Shown piece after piece: positions 1 to 7,875 of a stretch of DNA of 40,371 nucleotides. A model generated the notes under the pieces. That model was not told the origin of the DNA. It worked only from the letters and a program-made list of their open reading frames with translations, and made no database searches. Source of the stretch: Betaproteobacteria bacterium SCGC AG-212-J23 (lineage in GTDB: Bacteria > Pseudomonadota > Gammaproteobacteria > Burkholderiales > SG8-39); assembly GCA_001644455.1 (NCBI GenBank), contig LSTF01000031.1:1-40371 (forward strand). The letters run 5' to 3'. How positions within the stretch are numbered: the stretch's first letter is position 1; the number at the start of each line of letters is the position of its first letter. The position numbers and the translations under genes are program-made.

Positions 1-180
1 GTCGGCATTCGGGTGCTTCTCGACCGCGAGCACCTCGGCAGGAACGACGCTGGCGATCGCCGGCGCGGCCGGCTCGTAGGCCTCGACCTCGATGCCCGCC
101 ATCGTCAGCCGCTCGGCAAGCTTCGCGCCGGGCAGCTTCGGATTGCAGAGGCTTCGCAGCCAGCTCTCGGGAACGATCAC
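1..180 (-). CDS. pheT: Phenylalanyl-tRNA synthetase beta subunit, N-terminal fragment (cut by window edge)
   Basis: The 60 codons inside the window read as the start of PheT, the large subunit of the alpha2-beta2 enzyme that charges tRNA-Phe. The typical opening is visible: a SWL motif at residues 6-8, then a LTMAGIEVE segment that marks the first domain of the beta subunit. The start is GTG at 180-178, overlapping the pheS TGA stop in a GTGA tetranucleotide, which implies translational coupling of the two subunits. The rest of the gene (normally about 800 residues) lies to the left of the window. Assignment is firm from the N-terminus plus the pheS context. Confidence 0.93.
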   Translation of the reverse strand, partial: MIVPESWLRSLCNPKLPGAKLAERLTMAGIEVEAYEPAAPAIASVVPAEVLAVEKHPNAD

Positions 181-1169
181 GAGAACTGCTCCAGGAAGCG
201 CAGATCGCCGTCGAAGAACAGGCGCAGGTCGTCGATGCCGTAGCGAAGCATGGTAAGGCGCTCGAGACCCGAGCCGAAGGCGAAGCCGATGTACTTCTCC
301 GGATCGAGGCCGAAGTTCTTCACGACCTGCGGATGCACCTGCCCCGAGCCGGAGATCTCGAGCCAGCGGCCCTTCAACTTCATGTCGATCTCGGCCGAGG
401 GCTCGGTGAACGGGAAGAACGACGGCCGGAAGCGGACCGCCAGGTCATCGCTCTCGAAGAAGCGGCGCAGGAACTCGGTGTAGACGCCCTTCAGATCGGC
501 GAAGCTGATGTGCTCGTCAATCCACAGGCCTTCGACCTGGTGGAACATCGGCGAGTGGGTGGCGTCAGAGTCGACGCGGTAGGTGCGCCCGAGCGCGATG
601 ACCTTGATTGGCGGCTTGTGCATGCGCGCGTAGCGCACCTGCATCGGGCTGGTGTGCGTGCGCAGCAGCAGCGGCAGCCCGTCCTTGTCCTTGAGATCGA
701 CGTAGAACGTGTCCTGCATCGACCGCGCCGGATGATTCTCCGGGTTGTTCAGCGCCGTGAAGTTGTACCAGTCGGTCTCGATTTCCGGGCCGTCGGCGAC
801 GTCGAAGCCGATCGAGCGCCAGATCGCCTCGATCCGCTGCCAGGTGCGCACCACGGGGTGCACGCCGCCGCGGCCCCGGCCGCGCGGCGGCAGCGTGACG
901 TCGAGCGCATCCTCGGCGAGCCGCGCCGACAACTTCGCGTCGGCAAGCTCGACGCGGCGCGCCTCGAGCGCGGCTTCGATCTTCTGCTTGGCGCCGTTGA
1001 AAGCCGCCCCGGCGGCCTTGCGGTCCTCGGCAGGCAGCGAACCGAGCGTCTTCTGGAACGCCGACAGGTCGGCGCGAAAACGCGCTTTCTCGTTCTCGAG
1101 GGACGCGGCGTCGCCCGCCGCGCTGAAGGCGGCGAGCGCGCGCGAGACCAGGCCGTCGAGGTCCGACAA
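177..1169 (-). CDS. pheS: Phenylalanyl-tRNA synthetase alpha subunit
   Basis: Catalytic alpha subunit of PheRS, a class II aminoacyl-tRNA synthetase; 330 residues, the usual length. An N-terminal helical tRNA-binding part (about residues 1-90) precedes the catalytic domain. Visible class II elements are [11 protein letters not shown], the motif 2 region around [22 protein letters not shown], and motif 3 [17 protein letters not shown] near the C-terminus. The frame stays open further upstream into rplT, but that part is not PheS-like. TTG at 1169-1167 gives [15 protein letters not shown], which matches the family N-terminus and lies 11 bp after the rplT stop. It sits in the rpmI-rplT-pheS-pheT order common in proteobacteria. 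The rare TTG start could keep synthesis low. Confidence 0.96.
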   Translation of the reverse strand: MSDLDGLVSRALAAFSAAGDAASLENEKARFRADLSAFQKTLGSLPAEDRKAAGAAFNGAKQKIEAALEARRVELADAKLSARLAEDALDVTLPPRGRGRGGVHPVVRTWQRIEAIWRSIGFDVADGPEIETDWYNFTALNNPENHPARSMQDTFYVDLKDKDGLPLLLRTHTSPMQVRYARMHKPPIKVIALGRTYRVDSDATHSPMFHQVEGLWIDEHISFADLKGVYTEFLRRFFESDDLAVRFRPSFFPFTEPSAEIDMKLKGRWLEISGSGQVHPQVVKNFGLDPEKYIGFAFGSGLERLTMLRYGIDDLRLFFDGDLRFLEQFS

Positions 1170-1180
1170 CTGCCTGGCCG

Positions 1181-1540
1181 CTAGTGCGCGAGGCTGGCTT
1201 TGACCTGCCCTGCGATCTTGGCGAACGCCGGCTTGTCCATCACCGCGAGATCGGCGAGGACCTTGCGGTCGATGTCGATGTTCGCCCGCTTCAGGCCGGC
1301 CATGAAGGTGCTGTAGGACATGCCGAGCTCGCGCACCGCCGCGTTGATGCGCGTGATCCACAGCGCGCGGAAGGTGCGTTTCTTCTGGCGCCGGTCGCGG
1401 TAGGCGTACTGCCCGGCCTTCATCACCGCCTGCTTGGCGATGCGGAAGACGTTCTTACGGCGGCCGCGGAAACCCTTGGCCTGCTTGAAGACCTTCTTGT
1501 GGCGCGCGCGCGCCGTTACTCCACGCTTGACTCTTGGCAT
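1181..1540 (-). CDS. rplT: 50S ribosomal protein L20
   Basis: 119-residue basic protein of the large subunit that binds 23S rRNA early in assembly. It opens with [17 protein letters not shown] and carries the conserved [10 protein letters not shown] and YRDRRQKKR segments; length and composition are standard for L20. It starts 10 bp after the rpmI stop, so the two are surely co-transcribed. In other bacteria L20 represses translation of its own operon by binding the mRNA leader ahead of rpmI; a short leader with a hairpin is present here, but binding is an inference. Confidence 0.98.
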   Translation of the reverse strand: MPRVKRGVTARARHKKVFKQAKGFRGRRKNVFRIAKQAVMKAGQYAYRDRRQKKRTFRALWITRINAAVRELGMSYSTFMAGLKRANIDIDRKVLADLAVMDKPAFAKIAGQVKASLAH

Positions 1541-1550
1541 GGCGCGCTCC

Positions 1551-1751
1551 TCAGCTCGAGTACGGCAGCATGCTGCGGATCGCTGCCGTGTTGGTGTGAT
1601 CGACCGCGCTGCGCCGGCGCATGTTGCGCTTACGCTTGGTGCTCTTCTTGGTCAGGATGTGGCGCTTGTAGGCGCCACCGCGCTTGATGCTGCCGCTGCC
1701 GCGGACGCGGAAGCGCTTTGCGGCGCCCCGCTTGCTCTTCATCTTGGGCAT
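1551..1751 (-). CDS. rpmI: 50S ribosomal protein L35
   Basis: 66-residue, Lys/Arg-rich large-subunit protein. [14 protein letters not shown] at the start and the [19 protein letters not shown] core are typical of L35. A strong ribosome-binding site (AAGGAGGG) lies about 4 nt ahead of the ATG. It follows infC after 95 bp and precedes rplT, the standard infC-rpmI-rplT order. Confidence 0.97.
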   Translation of the reverse strand: MPKMKSKRGAAKRFRVRGSGSIKRGGAYKRHILTKKSTKRKRNMRRRSAVDHTNTAAIRSMLPYSS

Positions 1752-1846
1752 GTGCCCTCCTTCGTCTTCTCGTATGACGCCGGGCGGTCCTGCCGTTACG
1801 TCGTTTTCCGACGGGCGGACGCTTTTAATGCCTCGGCAATCACTTG
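1752..1846 (-). promoter_or_regulatory. infC-rpmI intercistronic leader with small hairpin; possible L20 control region
   Basis: These 95 bp between infC and rpmI are longer than the other gaps in the operon. On the minus strand they contain a 5-bp stem (CGTCG/CGACG, plus-strand 1799-1813) with a GAAAA loop, then a C/G-rich stretch and the rpmI ribosome-binding site. In E. coli and Bacillus, L20 binds leader RNA just ahead of rpmI and represses translation. Position and presence of structure fit that role, but I could not identify a clear mimic of the L20 site on 23S rRNA. No obvious terminator is seen. Confidence 0.3.
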
Positions 1847-2458
1847 TTAAGCGGCGGCTGGTTTCGCCGCCGCGACCTTCTTGGGCTTTTCCGCCTTCGG
1901 TTCTGCCTTCGCCTTCGTCGCCGGCGCCGCCGGCGTGGCGCCCTTCTTCTTCGGCGCCAGCACCATCACCATCTGCCGTCCTTCCAGCCGCGGGAACTGC
2001 TCGACCAATCCCACGGCGTCCAGATCCTTGCGCACCCGCTCCAGCAGGCGCTCGCCGAACTCCTTGTGCGCCATCTCGCGGCCGCGGAAGCGCAGCGTCA
2101 CTTTCGCCTTGTCGCCTTCCTCGAGGAACTGGATCAGCTTGTTCAGCTTGATCTTGTAGTCGCCCTCGTCGGTGCCGGGCCGGAACTTGATTTCCTTGAC
2201 CTGGATCTGCTTCTGCTTGAGCTTGGCCTCGTGCGCCTTTTTCTGCTCGCGGTAGCGGAACTTGCCGTAGTCCATCAGCTTGCAGACCGGCGGCACCGCG
2301 AGCGGTGCGATCTCCACCAGGTCCACGTTCGCTTCCTCGGCGAGGCGCAGCGCCTCCATGACTGTCTTGATGCCGAGCTGATCACCGTTTTCCGCTACCA
2401 GACGCACCTCCGGGGCGGTGATTTCCCGGTTGATGCGTTGCGATCTTTCGAGTGCGAT
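1847..2458 (-). CDS. infC: Translation initiation factor IF-3
   Basis: IF-3 binds the 30S subunit and checks start codon and initiator tRNA. The protein is 203 residues: N-domain with [13 protein letters not shown], linker with [16 protein letters not shown]-domain with [16 protein letters not shown] and [18 protein letters not shown]-terminal tail rich in Ala, Lys and Pro (about 25 residues) extends past the E. coli end. No ATG, GTG or TTG fits the conserved N-terminus. ATC at 2458-2456 gives (M)[13 protein letters not shown] and is preceded by AGAGGAG. Non-canonical ATT/ATC starts are a hallmark of infC and underlie its autoregulation, since IF-3 rejects initiation at its own start. A later GTG (2407) would remove conserved residues. 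Confidence 0.95.
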   Translation of the reverse strand: MALERSQRINREITAPEVRLVAENGDQLGIKTVMEALRLAEEANVDLVEIAPLAVPPVCKLMDYGKFRYREQKKAHEAKLKQKQIQVKEIKFRPGTDEGDYKIKLNKLIQFLEEGDKAKVTLRFRGREMAHKEFGERLLERVRKDLDAVGLVEQFPRLEGRQMVMVLAPKKKGATPAAPATKAKAEPKAEKPKKVAAAKPAAA

Positions 2459-2468
2459 GTGTGAAAAG

Positions 2469-2475
2469 CTCCTCT
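2469..2475 (-). promoter_or_regulatory. Ribosome-binding site of infC
   Basis: AGAGGAG on the minus strand, 10 nt ahead of the ATC codon at 2458-2456. It is the only good Shine-Dalgarno match upstream of the conserved IF-3 N-terminus and supports the ATC start over the GTG at 2407. Confidence 0.65.
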
Positions 2476-2489
2476 AAGCGTCGAAAAAA

Positions 2490-4415
2490 TTAGCCGTGCT
2501 GCTTCGCGTTCGCCTCGGCCCGCATTTCGGACCCCAGGCGGGCGGTGAAGGCCTCGAGCGGCATCGCTCCGAGATCTTCGCCGCTGCGCGTGCGCACGGC
2601 CACCGTGTTCGCCTGCATCTCTTTGTCCCCCACCACGAGCTGGTAGGGCAGTTTCTGCAGGCTATGTTCGCGAATCTTATAGGAAATCTTCTCGTTTCGC
2701 AAATCGCAAAACGCCCTAAACCCCTGTTCTAGCAGCCTTTCTTTTACACCTTGCGCGTAGCTGGCGGCGCGCTCGGTAATGTTGAGGACGGCGACTTGCT
2801 GCGGCGAGAGCCAGAGCGGAAAAGCCCCGGCAAAGTGCTCGATCAGGATGCCGATGAAGCGCTCCATCGAACCGACGATGGCGCGGTGAAGCATCACCGG
2901 CGTGTGGCGCGCATTGTCCTCGCCGACGTACTCCGCGCCGAGGCGCCCGGGCATGCTGAAGTCGACCTGCATCGTGCCGCACTGCCAGACGCGGCCGATG
3001 CCATCCTTCAGCGAGTACTCGATCTTCGGCCCGTAGAACGCGCCCTCTCCGGGAGAAATAGCGAATTTCAACCCGCTTTTTTCAAGCGAAGTCCTTAGCG
3101 CGGATTCCGCCTTGTCCCACGCCTCGTCCGAACCGATGCGGTTTTTCGGCCGCGTGGCGACCTTGTAGATGATCTCGGTGAAGCCGAAATCGCCGTAGAC
3201 CTTTTGCAGGAGCTTCGTGAACGCCTCGCACTCCGGAAGAATCTGCTCTTCCGTGCAGAAAATGTGCCCGTCGTCCTGGACGAAGCCGCGGACGCGCATC
3301 AGGCCGTGCAGCGCGCCGGAAGGCTCGTTGCGATGGCAGGAGCCGAACTCGCCGTAGCGCAGCGGCAGGTCGCGGTAGCTGCGCACGCCCTTGTTGTAGA
3401 TGAGGATGTGTCCCGGGCAGTTCATCGGCTTCACCGCGTAGTCGCGGTTCTCCGACGACGTGGTGAACATGTTGTCGCGGAAGTTCTGCCAGTGCCCGGT
3501 CTTCTCCCACAGGCTCTTGTCGAGGATCTGCGGGCCGCGCACTTCCTGGTAGCCGTTGTCGCGATAGACGCGGCGCATGTACTGCTCGACCTGCTGCCAG
3601 ATCGTCCAGCCCTTCGGATGCCAGAAGACGAGGCCCGGCGCTTCCTGCTGCATGTGGAAAAGATCGAGCTGCGTGCCCAGGGTGCGGTGGTCGCGCTTCT
3701 CCGCTTCCTCGAGCATCTTCAGGTACGCGTCCTGTTCTTCCTTGGTCGCCCAGGCGGTGCCGTAGATCCGCTGCAGCATCTCGTTCTTCGAGTCGCCGCG
3801 CCAGTAGGCGCCGGCGACGCGCATCAGCTTGAACACCTTCAGCTTGCCGGTGGACGGCACGTGCGGGCCGCGGCAGAGATCGATCCAGTTGCCCTGGCCG
3901 TAGAGCGAAATGGGCTCGTTCGCCGGAATCGCGCCGATGATTTCCGCCTTGTATTTTTCTCCTATCCCGGAAAAATATCTGACGGCTTCGTCGCGCGCCA
4001 TTTCCTTGCGCGCCACCGGCAAGTCCTGCTTCACGATCTCGGCCATTTTCTTTTCGATCGCCACGAGGTCCTCGGGCGTGAAGGGCCGTTTGTACGAGAA
4101 GTCGTAGTAGAAGCCGTTCTCGATCACCGGGCCGATGGTCACTTGCGCGCCGGGGAAGAGCTCCTGCACCGCCTGCGCCATCAAGTGCGAAGTGGAGTGG
4201 CGCAGGATGTCGAGTCCCTCGGGACTCTTGGGCGTGACGATCGCGAGATCCGCGTCGCTCTCGATCTTCGTCGAGAGATCGACCAGCTTGCCGTTCACCT
4301 TGGCGGCGAGCGCGGCACGCGCGAGGCCGGCGCCGATCGAACTGGCGACTTCGGCGGCGGTTACGGGCCCGGGAAAGGATTTCTGCGAGCCGTCGGGGAG
4401 ACGGATGTTAGGCAT
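2490..4415 (-). CDS. thrS: Threonyl-tRNA synthetase
   Basis: Class II synthetase charging tRNA-Thr; 641 residues, full length. Domain order: TGS-like N1 domain (1-62), editing N2 domain starting with [10 protein letters not shown] (zinc/editing residues H73 and H77), catalytic core with MNCPGH, the motif 2 region around [14 protein letters not shown] and motif 3 region near [13 protein letters not shown], then the anticodon-binding domain with QVAVLNI and [11 protein letters not shown]. The ATG at 4415 starts the standard [11 protein letters not shown]-terminus; ribosome-binding site is weak (AAGG about 12 nt upstream). It leads the translation operon, 31 bp ahead of infC. Only 28 bp separate it from the divergent gene at 4444, so its promoter probably lies inside that gene. 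Confidence 0.98.
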   Translation of the reverse strand: MPNIRLPDGSQKSFPGPVTAAEVASSIGAGLARAALAAKVNGKLVDLSTKIESDADLAIVTPKSPEGLDILRHSTSHLMAQAVQELFPGAQVTIGPVIENGFYYDFSYKRPFTPEDLVAIEKKMAEIVKQDLPVARKEMARDEAVRYFSGIGEKYKAEIIGAIPANEPISLYGQGNWIDLCRGPHVPSTGKLKVFKLMRVAGAYWRGDSKNEMLQRIYGTAWATKEEQDAYLKMLEEAEKRDHRTLGTQLDLFHMQQEAPGLVFWHPKGWTIWQQVEQYMRRVYRDNGYQEVRGPQILDKSLWEKTGHWQNFRDNMFTTSSENRDYAVKPMNCPGHILIYNKGVRSYRDLPLRYGEFGSCHRNEPSGALHGLMRVRGFVQDDGHIFCTEEQILPECEAFTKLLQKVYGDFGFTEIIYKVATRPKNRIGSDEAWDKAESALRTSLEKSGLKFAISPGEGAFYGPKIEYSLKDGIGRVWQCGTMQVDFSMPGRLGAEYVGEDNARHTPVMLHRAIVGSMERFIGILIEHFAGAFPLWLSPQQVAVLNITERAASYAQGVKERLLEQGFRAFCDLRNEKISYKIREHSLQKLPYQLVVGDKEMQANTVAVRTRSGEDLGAMPLEAFTARLGSEMRAEANAKQHG

Positions 4416-4443
4416 CAGACACGAGAACCTTCATACTATCACG

Positions 4444-5406
4444 ATGAATATTCCGCTTACGCTCGCGATCAATCCCTACGATCACGTGCGCGACGTCCTC
4501 AGCGGCGAAGTGCGCGCCACCGGCCTCGACCTCGTGCCACTCGAGCTGCAGATCGAGGAGATCTTCTACCGCTTCACCAAGTTCCGCGAATGGCACGCCT
4601 CGGAAATGTCGTTCGGCAAGGTGATCTCGCTCATGTCGGAGGAGAAGCCGGAGATCGTCTGCGTGCCGGTGTTTCTCTCGCGGGTCTTCAGGCACTCGGC
4701 GATCTACCTGCCGGAAAAATCCTCCATCCGCGCGCCCAAGGACCTGGAAGGCAAGCGCGTCGGCATTCCCGAGTGGGCGCAGACCGCGGGCATCTACGTG
4801 CGCGGCATGCTCGCGCACGAGTACGGCGTCGATCTGGCGAGGGTGCAGTGGATCCAGGCCGGCGTCCGGGAGCCCGGGCGCGTCGAAAAAGTAGAACTCA
4901 AACTACCCTCGGGGTTAAGGATTGAACGAAAAGCGGATCGCACGCTGGTCGACATGCTGGCCAAGGGCGAGCTCGACGCCGTCATGTCGGCGCGCGAGGT
5001 GCCGGGCGCGCGGCTCTTCAAGGACTATCGCGCCGCCGAAGCCGAGTACTGGAAGAAGACGCGCATCTTCCCGATCATGCACGTGCTCGCCCTGCGCCGC
5101 GACGTCTACGAGCAGAACCGCTGGATCGCGATGAATCTTTTCCAGGCGTTCCTCGAGGCAAAAAAGCGCAGCATGGCGCGCGTCAGCGAGTTCGGCCTGT
5201 CGCACCTGCCGCTGCCGTGGATTCCGGATCACGTGCGCCAGTGGCGGGAGATCGCCGGCGAGGATTTCTGGCCTTACGGCATCGAGCCGAATCGGCCGAC
5301 GCTGGAAGCGTTCCTCCAATACGGCTACGAGCAGGGCGTCTGCAAGAAACGCCTCAAGGTGGAAGACCTGTTCGCGCCGGAAACAGCGCAGAGCTTCAAG
5401 ATCTAG
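4444..5406 (+). CDS. Pht5-like (4,5-dihydroxyphthalate decarboxylase family) protein
   Basis: 320-residue cytosolic protein without signal peptide, related to 4,5-dihydroxyphthalate decarboxylase and sharing the type II periplasmic-binding-protein fold. Family-like segments: LTLAINPYDHVRDVL near the start, FREWHASEMSFG, LEGKRVGIPEWAQTAG, an internal repeat of small lobes, and the C-terminal PYGIEPNRPTLEAFLQYGYEQG. Members occur in aromatic-degradation loci, often with unknown substrate. ATG at 4444 was chosen because the preceding in-frame codons lie inside thrS. The ribosome-binding site is poor; a TACTAT box ends 4 nt before the ATG. The stop overlaps that of the converging Bug gene in a CTAG palindrome. 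Substrate cannot be told from sequence. Confidence 0.8.
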   Translation: MNIPLTLAINPYDHVRDVLSGEVRATGLDLVPLELQIEEIFYRFTKFREWHASEMSFGKVISLMSEEKPEIVCVPVFLSRVFRHSAIYLPEKSSIRAPKDLEGKRVGIPEWAQTAGIYVRGMLAHEYGVDLARVQWIQAGVREPGRVEKVELKLPSGLRIERKADRTLVDMLAKGELDAVMSAREVPGARLFKDYRAAEAEYWKKTRIFPIMHVLALRRDVYEQNRWIAMNLFQAFLEAKKRSMARVSEFGLSHLPLPWIPDHVRQWREIAGEDFWPYGIEPNRPTLEAFLQYGYEQGVCKKRLKVEDLFAPETAQSFKI

Positions 5407-6353
5407 TCGACTTTCAGGCCGATGTCTTTCACGAGCTTCGCAAACTTGGCGTAGTCGCGCTTGATCAGCGCTTCGAACTCGTCCGGACTTGCAACGTACG
5501 GATCGAGGCCGCCGGCGGCGTTGAGTTTCTTCTTCACGTCCGGCGATTCCAGCACCCGCTTCAGCTCCGCGCGCAGCTTCGAAAGCGTCGCGTCGGGAAT
5601 TCCCGCCGGGCCGAAGAGGCCGAGCCAGATCGAGTTCTCGAAGCCGGGATAGAACTCGGCGATCGTCGGCAGATCGGGGTACTGCGCCGAGCGATGCGCG
5701 CCCGACACGGCGAGCGGCCGCAGGCGGCCCGACTTGATCTGCGGCGCATTCGAGCTGCCCGACCACACCGCGGCCGTCTCGCCCGCGACCGTCGCTGCCG
5801 CGGCCGGCGCGCCGCCTTTGTAGGGAACGTGCAGCATGTGGATGCCGGCGCGCTGCTTCAGCATCTCCATCGTCAGGTGGTGCTGGCTGCCGTTGCCGCC
5901 CGAAGCGTAGGCGAGCGGCGGGTTGGCTTGCTTCGCGTACGCGATGAATTCCTGGAAGGTCTTCACCGGCAGCGACGGATTGACGGTGAGCACGAACTGG
6001 TTCACCGCCACCGGCGTCACCGGCGCCAGATCCTTCAGCGTGTCGATCGGCATCTTGTAGAGATGCGGATTGATCGTGATCTGGCTGTCGGCCAGCAGCC
6101 CGAGCGTGTAGCCGTCGGGCGCCGAGCGTGCCACCAGCTCGTTGGCGATGTTGCCGTTGGCGCCGACGCGATTCTCGACCACTACCGCCTGGCCGACGTT
6201 TTCCGAGAGTTTTTGCGCGATGACGCGGGCAGCGATGTCCGGCGCCCCGCCCGGCGGGATTGGCACGACGATGGTGATCGCCCGCGAGGGAAAGCTCTGC
6301 GCGAAAGCGTTCGTACAGAAAAAAACCCCCAGCAGAAAAACCCGAATCGTCAT
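5403..6353 (-). CDS. Bug/TctC-family periplasmic solute receptor (1 of 3)
   Basis: 316-residue tripartite-tricarboxylate-transporter type receptor. The signal peptide (residues 1-18, ending AFAQ) is followed by the family pattern: PSRAITIVVPIPPGGAPD, then QAVVVENRVGANGNIA, SAPDGYTL, HVPYKGGAPA and the C-terminal half with GLFGPAGIPD. Bug receptors bind carboxylates or other small organic acids in the periplasm. They are far more numerous than their TctAB permeases in Burkholderiales, and no tctA or tctB is nearby. The start ATG at 6353 overlaps the stop of the upstream Bug gene (ATGA), so the two are translationally coupled. An in-frame ATG at 6392 lies inside the upstream gene and would bury the signal peptide. 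Confidence 0.93.
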   Translation of the reverse strand: MTIRVFLLGVFFCTNAFAQSFPSRAITIVVPIPPGGAPDIAARVIAQKLSENVGQAVVVENRVGANGNIANELVARSAPDGYTLGLLADSQITINPHLYKMPIDTLKDLAPVTPVAVNQFVLTVNPSLPVKTFQEFIAYAKQANPPLAYASGGNGSQHHLTMEMLKQRAGIHMLHVPYKGGAPAAAATVAGETAAVWSGSSNAPQIKSGRLRPLAVSGAHRSAQYPDLPTIAEFYPGFENSIWLGLFGPAGIPDATLSKLRAELKRVLESPDVKKKLNAAGGLDPYVASPDEFEALIKRDYAKFAKLVKDIGLKVD

Positions 6354-7300
6354 TCCGCCTTGATCCCGCGTTCCTTGATGACGCGTCCCCATTTCTTCTG
6401 CTCGCTCTCCAGGTACGTGGCGGCTTCCTCGGGCGTGCTCGCGATCACCGTCAGGCCCCGATCCTCGTAGAACTTCACCTGCTCGGGAGTCGTGAGCCCC
6501 TTGCGGATGTGCGCGTTCAGCGTGTCGACGATCGGGCGCGGCGTGCCCTTGGGCGCCACGACGACGAACCAGGTGTCGAACTCGTAGCCCGGCACGCCCG
6601 CCTCGGCAACCGTCGGCAGCTCGGGCATGGCGGAAATACGCTTCGCGCTGGTCACCGCAAGCGCGCGCATCCGGCCGGCCTTCACATGACCGATTTCCTG
6701 CGAGACGTTGCCGAACGTGACGCCGACGTCGCCCGCGATCAGAGCCGTGTCGGCGGGTCCGCCGCCCTTGAATTGCACGGCGATGATGTTCACGCCCGCC
6801 AGCAGGTTGAAGAGCTCGCCGGCGATATGCGGATTGGTGCCCACGCCCGCGGCCGAGTAGTAGAGCTGGCCCGGCTTTGCCTTGGCGAGCGCGATGAGCT
6901 CCGGGATCGAGCGCGCCGGAAGCGACGGGTGCACCGTGACGAACGAGGGCGCCGACGCCACCAGGGAGATCGAGACGAAGTCACGCAGCGGGTCGTAAGG
7001 CGCGCGCGGCATCAGGAACTGGTTGGAAACGAACGGGATGGTGTTGATGAGCAACGTGTAGCCGTCGGGCGGCGCGTTCAGCACCACTTCCGTGCCGATG
7101 ACCCCGGAGGCGCCCGAGCGGTTCTCGACGACCACTTGCTGGCCGAGGGTTTCGGACACCTTTGCCGCCAGCAGCCGGCCGACCACGTCGACGCTGCCGC
7201 CCGGCGGGAACGGAGAGACGAGGCGGATCGCCTTCGCGGGGTACTGCGCGAAGGCGCTGGTCGCGAGAAGGAGAAAGGCGAGGGCGAGGACTCGGATCAT
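6350..7300 (-). CDS. Bug/TctC-family periplasmic solute receptor (2 of 3)
   Basis: 316 residues with a clear signal peptide (MIRVLALAFLLLATSAFA) and the family hallmarks PFPPGGSVDVVGRLLA, VVVENRSGASGVIGTE, APPDGYTLL, VQFKGGGPADTALI and VVAPKGTP. It is the first gene of a two-Bug operon and clearly diverged from its partner, so this is not a recent duplication. Its ATG lies only 7 nt after the encoded CCA end of tRNA-Val, with no Shine-Dalgarno in that space. Either it is translated from a tRNA-containing transcript with a site inside the tRNA, or initiation is atypical. The ligand is unknown. Confidence 0.93.
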   Translation of the reverse strand: MIRVLALAFLLLATSAFAQYPAKAIRLVSPFPPGGSVDVVGRLLAAKVSETLGQQVVVENRSGASGVIGTEVVLNAPPDGYTLLINTIPFVSNQFLMPRAPYDPLRDFVSISLVASAPSFVTVHPSLPARSIPELIALAKAKPGQLYYSAAGVGTNPHIAGELFNLLAGVNIIAVQFKGGGPADTALIAGDVGVTFGNVSQEIGHVKAGRMRALAVTSAKRISAMPELPTVAEAGVPGYEFDTWFVVVAPKGTPRPIVDTLNAHIRKGLTTPEQVKFYEDRGLTVIASTPEEAATYLESEQKKWGRVIKERGIKAE

Positions 7301-7307
7301 GAGAACT

Positions 7308-7384
7308 TGGTAGGCGCGATTGGACTCGAACCAACGACCCCCACCATGTCAAGGTGGTGCTCTAACCAGCTGAGCTACGCGCCT
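7308..7384 (-). tRNA. tRNA-Val (anticodon GAC)
   Basis: The minus strand folds as a full cloverleaf of 77 nt including an encoded CCA. The acceptor stem is AGGCGCG with CGCGCCT (7 bp, perfect), discriminator A. The D arm contains GCTCAGCTGGTTAGAGC. The anticodon stem is CCACC/GGTGG with loop TTGACAT, giving anticodon GAC (Val, codons GTC/GTT). The T arm contains GGTTCGAGTCC. It is transcribed leftward toward the two Bug genes, with no terminator between, so processing must separate the tRNA from any mRNA. Confidence 0.97.
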
Positions 7385-7393
7385 GCTGCACCC

Positions 7394-7413
7394 GGGGCCG
7401 AGCATCCGGCCCC
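7394..7413. other. Perfect 7-bp inverted repeat between tRNA-Val and sixA
   Basis: GGGGCCG and CGGCCCC flank a 6-nt loop (AGCATC). The hairpin lies 9 bp upstream of the tRNA 5' end and about 24 bp before the sixA -10 box, in the only non-coding stretch here. It has no T-run, so it is not a classic terminator. It could be a REP-like element or a protein site; only one copy is seen in this window. Confidence 0.4.
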
Positions 7414-7436
7414 TACATCAGGTAACCCGCGAATTT

Positions 7437-7442
7437 TATACT
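7437..7442 (+). promoter_or_regulatory. Candidate -10 box of sixA (possible leaderless mRNA)
   Basis: TATACT matches the sigma-70 -10 consensus TATAAT at five of six positions. It lies 7 nt before the sixA ATG at 7450, so transcription would begin at or next to the start codon. No Shine-Dalgarno is present, which agrees with a leaderless message. The expected -35 position (about 7414-7419) is a poor match. Confidence 0.4.
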
Positions 7443-7449
7443 AGGGCCC

Positions 7450-7875
7450 ATGGAACTCATTCTCTGGAGACACGCCGATGCCGAGGACGGCTCGCCGGAT
7501 CTCGCGCGACAGCTGACGAAGAAGGGGCACAAGCAGGCCGAGCGCGTCGCCGGATGGCTCGAGGAGCGCCTGCCGAAGCACTATGCCCTGATGTGCAGTC
7601 CCGCCGTCCGGGCCCGCGAGACGGCGGAAGCGTTGTCGAAACCGAGGATCGTCGAAGCGCTGGCGCCGGGGGCCTCGGTGAAGGAGATTCTGCAGACCTC
7701 GGGTTGGCCGGACGGCGACGGCACGGTGGTCCTGGTCGGCCATCAGCCAGACTTCGGCCGCGCCATCGCGTACCTCGTCAGCCGGCGAGAGACGGACTGG
7801 ACGCTGAAGAAGGGCGCGCTGTGGTGGCTGGCGCAGGACGAGGTGCGCGCCGTGATCTCACCGGACCTGCTTTAG
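7450..7875 (+). CDS. sixA: SixA-type phosphohistidine phosphatase
   Basis: 141-residue histidine phosphatase of the phosphoglycerate-mutase-like superfamily. The catalytic RH motif is at residues 7-8 (LILWRHADAED, H8 as phospho-acceptor), followed by the SPAVRARETAE segment and the second catalytic histidine in VLVGHQPDFG (H98). SixA removes phosphate from phosphohistidine in phosphorelay or PTS-type proteins; the short length fits SixA rather than mutases. It abuts ppx and ppk, a linkage seen in many betaproteobacteria. The 3' end overlaps the converging ppx by 18 bp. The ATG appears to be the natural start, with a candidate -10 box immediately upstream. Confidence 0.9.
   Translation: MELILWRHADAEDGSPDLARQLTKKGHKQAERVAGWLEERLPKHYALMCSPAVRARETAEALSKPRIVEALAPGASVKEILQTSGWPDGDGTVVLVGHQPDFGRAIAYLVSRRETDWTLKKGALWWLAQDEVRAVISPDLL

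Noticed and set aside
1170-1361. N-terminal extension of pheS
   Set aside because: It overlaps rplT in another frame and has no PheS-like sequence; TTG at 1169 fits the family start.
3204-4925. Long plus-strand open frame of 573 codons opposite thrS
   Set aside because: The minus strand carries a textbook threonyl-tRNA synthetase; the plus frame has the biased Arg/Ala/His composition of an antisense shadow in GC-rich DNA.
5403-7300. Tandem duplication of Bug genes as a repeat
   Set aside because: The two proteins share only family motifs; no nucleotide-level repeat is visible.
7394-7413. Rho-independent terminator
   Set aside because: Perfect stem but no T-run on either strand, and it lies upstream of both flanking genes.
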